Positions 32,678-33,523 of a DNA stretch of 33,523 nucleotides are shown here, piece after piece; position 1 is the stretch's first letter; each line of letters begins with the position of its first letter. The translations under genes were made by a program, and so were the position numbers. Below the pieces are notes generated by a model. It saw nothing but the letters and a program-made list of their open reading frames with translations. It had not been told where the DNA came from and made no database searches. The stretch spans positions 1 to 33,523 of the forward strand of contig CADCOO010000354.1 of assembly GCA_902803085.1 (NCBI GenBank), given 5' to 3'. This DNA comes from an uncultured Planctomycetota bacterium. Lineage in GTDB: Bacteria; Planctomycetota; Planctomycetia; Pirellulales; Thermoguttaceae.

Positions 32678-33523
32678 TTAGAATCCAAAGAGCAATCCGA
32701 AACTCCCCTCGTGCAATTTACGACGATTGCTGTAGATCCCGTCGTAATCGACCGCCAACGAAAGCGAACCGAGAAGCGAAAGGCGAAGCCCGGCGCCGTA
32801 CCAGAACGCGTCGGACCCGGCGCCGTTGCCAACGTAGAAAGGAGACGACGGCGTTACCGTGCCAGGAACGCGACCGTAACAGAAACTCGAGAAAGATTCC
32901 GACTTCGAACGCATCTCCGTTATCCAAGCCATGCGCGCCTGCAACGTAAAAACGTCGAGTCCCGCAAGATTAAGGTCAATCCGCGAGCCAAGCGTCATGC
33001 GGCACGAATTGTACTTCTGTTTGCCAGGAACCGTCGAAAAACTCGTCGCGTCGAATTTGCCGTGCCGAACGTTGGAATACTGGTACGAACCAAACGGCTT
33101 GAGAACGAACATGCCGAGGTTCATCATTTCGTAGCCCGTCTCGAAATAGCCGGTCGCCTGATTGCCGCCAAAGCTGGGACAAACGCGCGTGATTGCGCCC
33201 GTAGCGTCTGGAATCGAGCCGCTACCGGAATATTTGTCGTCCCCGTAAAACCCCGACGCCGCAAAATAGAAACCGCCAAGGTTCGCGTACAGCGCTATGC
33301 CGTACGAATTGTCCTTCTGTTGGACGCGACCCCCGGGTAGAAACTCACGATCTCGATGATAATTATAGAAACCTGACGCCGTCGCGAAGCCGAGCGGTAT
33401 CGTTACGCCGATCGACGCGCCCGTGTTATTGCTCTCAACCTGACCGCCAGAGTAACCGAGCGGCTTGACTCGACCGCTGCCGGAATACGCGTTCCCCCAG
33501 AATTGGATCGCGCGAATCGAAGG
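32678..33523 (-). CDS. Outer-membrane beta-barrel (autotransporter-like) protein, C-terminal part
   Basis: The minus-strand frame is open from the stop at 32678 to the window edge (about 281 codons), so the gene starts outside. The sequence is a run of amphipathic beta-strands with aromatic girdles (SIRAIQFWGNAYSGSG, ALYANLGGFYFAASGFYGDD, GAGLRLSLLGSLSLAVDYDG) and ends in Phe (LHEGSFGLLFGF), the terminal signature of outer-membrane barrels recognised by BamA. The size and style fit the autotransporter/porin-like barrel domains seen in planctomycetes. An internal Met at 33127 is not the real start. Passenger domain or function unknown. Confidence 0.75.
   Translation of the reverse strand, partial: PSIRAIQFWGNAYSGSGRVKPLGYSGGQVESNNTGASIGVTIPLGFATASGFYNYHRDREFLPGGRVQQKDNSYGIALYANLGGFYFAASGFYGDDKYSGSGSIPDATGAITRVCPSFGGNQATGYFETGYEMMNLGMFVLKPFGSYQYSNVRHGKFDATSFSTVPGKQKYNSCRMTLGSRIDLNLAGLDVFTLQARMAWITEMRSKSESFSSFCYGRVPGTVTPSSPFYVGNGAGSDAFWYGAGLRLSLLGSLSLAVDYDGIYSNRRKLHEGSFGLLFGF

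Overview
This window (about 53% G+C) looks like a chromosomal segment of a planctomycete (PVC group). The evidence is the S10 ribosomal operon, the yicC-gmk-rpoZ-coaC order, the form of omega and L23, a Tat-exported Gfo/Idh/MocA oxidoreductase, secreted HEAT and TPR proteins, and an autotransporter-like outer-membrane barrel. The species cannot be named from sequence alone.

Layout. 1-2451 (minus): S10 operon rpsJ-rplC-rplD-rplW-rplB, with rplB cut by the window edge. 3042-5874 (minus): yicC-gmk-rpoZ-coaC, with hairpin terminators between units; the CoaC protein carries an IF-2-N-like N-terminal domain and no CoaB domain. 5926-7331 (minus): tpiA-secG with a clear terminator. 7598-10449 (minus): a secreted gluzincin-type peptidase followed by a secreted tyrosine phosphatase. 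10594-15456 (plus): TPR lipoprotein, Tat-exported oxidoreductase and HEAT-repeat exported protein. 15609-21952 (plus): a 1,322-aa DUF2339 membrane protein and an alpha-galactosidase-like glycoside hydrolase. 21953-23080: 1.1 kb without a convincing gene but with several long nested hairpins. 23081-28819 (minus): a two-gene operon described below. 29049-30155 (minus): a PP-loop tRNA-thiolation-type protein. 30626-30803 (minus): two nearly identical tRNAs, Thr(CGT) and Arg(CCT), with promoter and terminator. 30921-33523 (minus): a multi-spanning membrane protein and the C-terminal part of an outer-membrane barrel.

The most notable locus is 23081-28819. The downstream gene encodes a 1,094-aa protein that aligns, by remembered family motifs, with type VI-D Cas13 (Cas13d) over nearly its whole length. 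In both HEPN R-x4-H motifs the arginine is kept and the catalytic histidine is replaced (Asn220 in HEPN1, Arg966 in HEPN2). The reading frame is otherwise intact. Directly upstream, 39 bases away, is a gene for a DUF3800 (RNase H-like) domain fused to a long TPR-like helical region. No CRISPR array, Cas1/Cas2 or WYL accessory gene is visible. My inference is an RNA-binding, nuclease-dead Cas13d derivative working with a separate nuclease/scaffold protein, possibly with a non-CRISPR RNA. The DNA downstream holds candidate structured RNAs, including a 93-nt long hairpin.

Several genes share a promoter form close to TTGCAA-N17/18-TATAAT, and promoter or Shine-Dalgarno positions were used to revise several starts.
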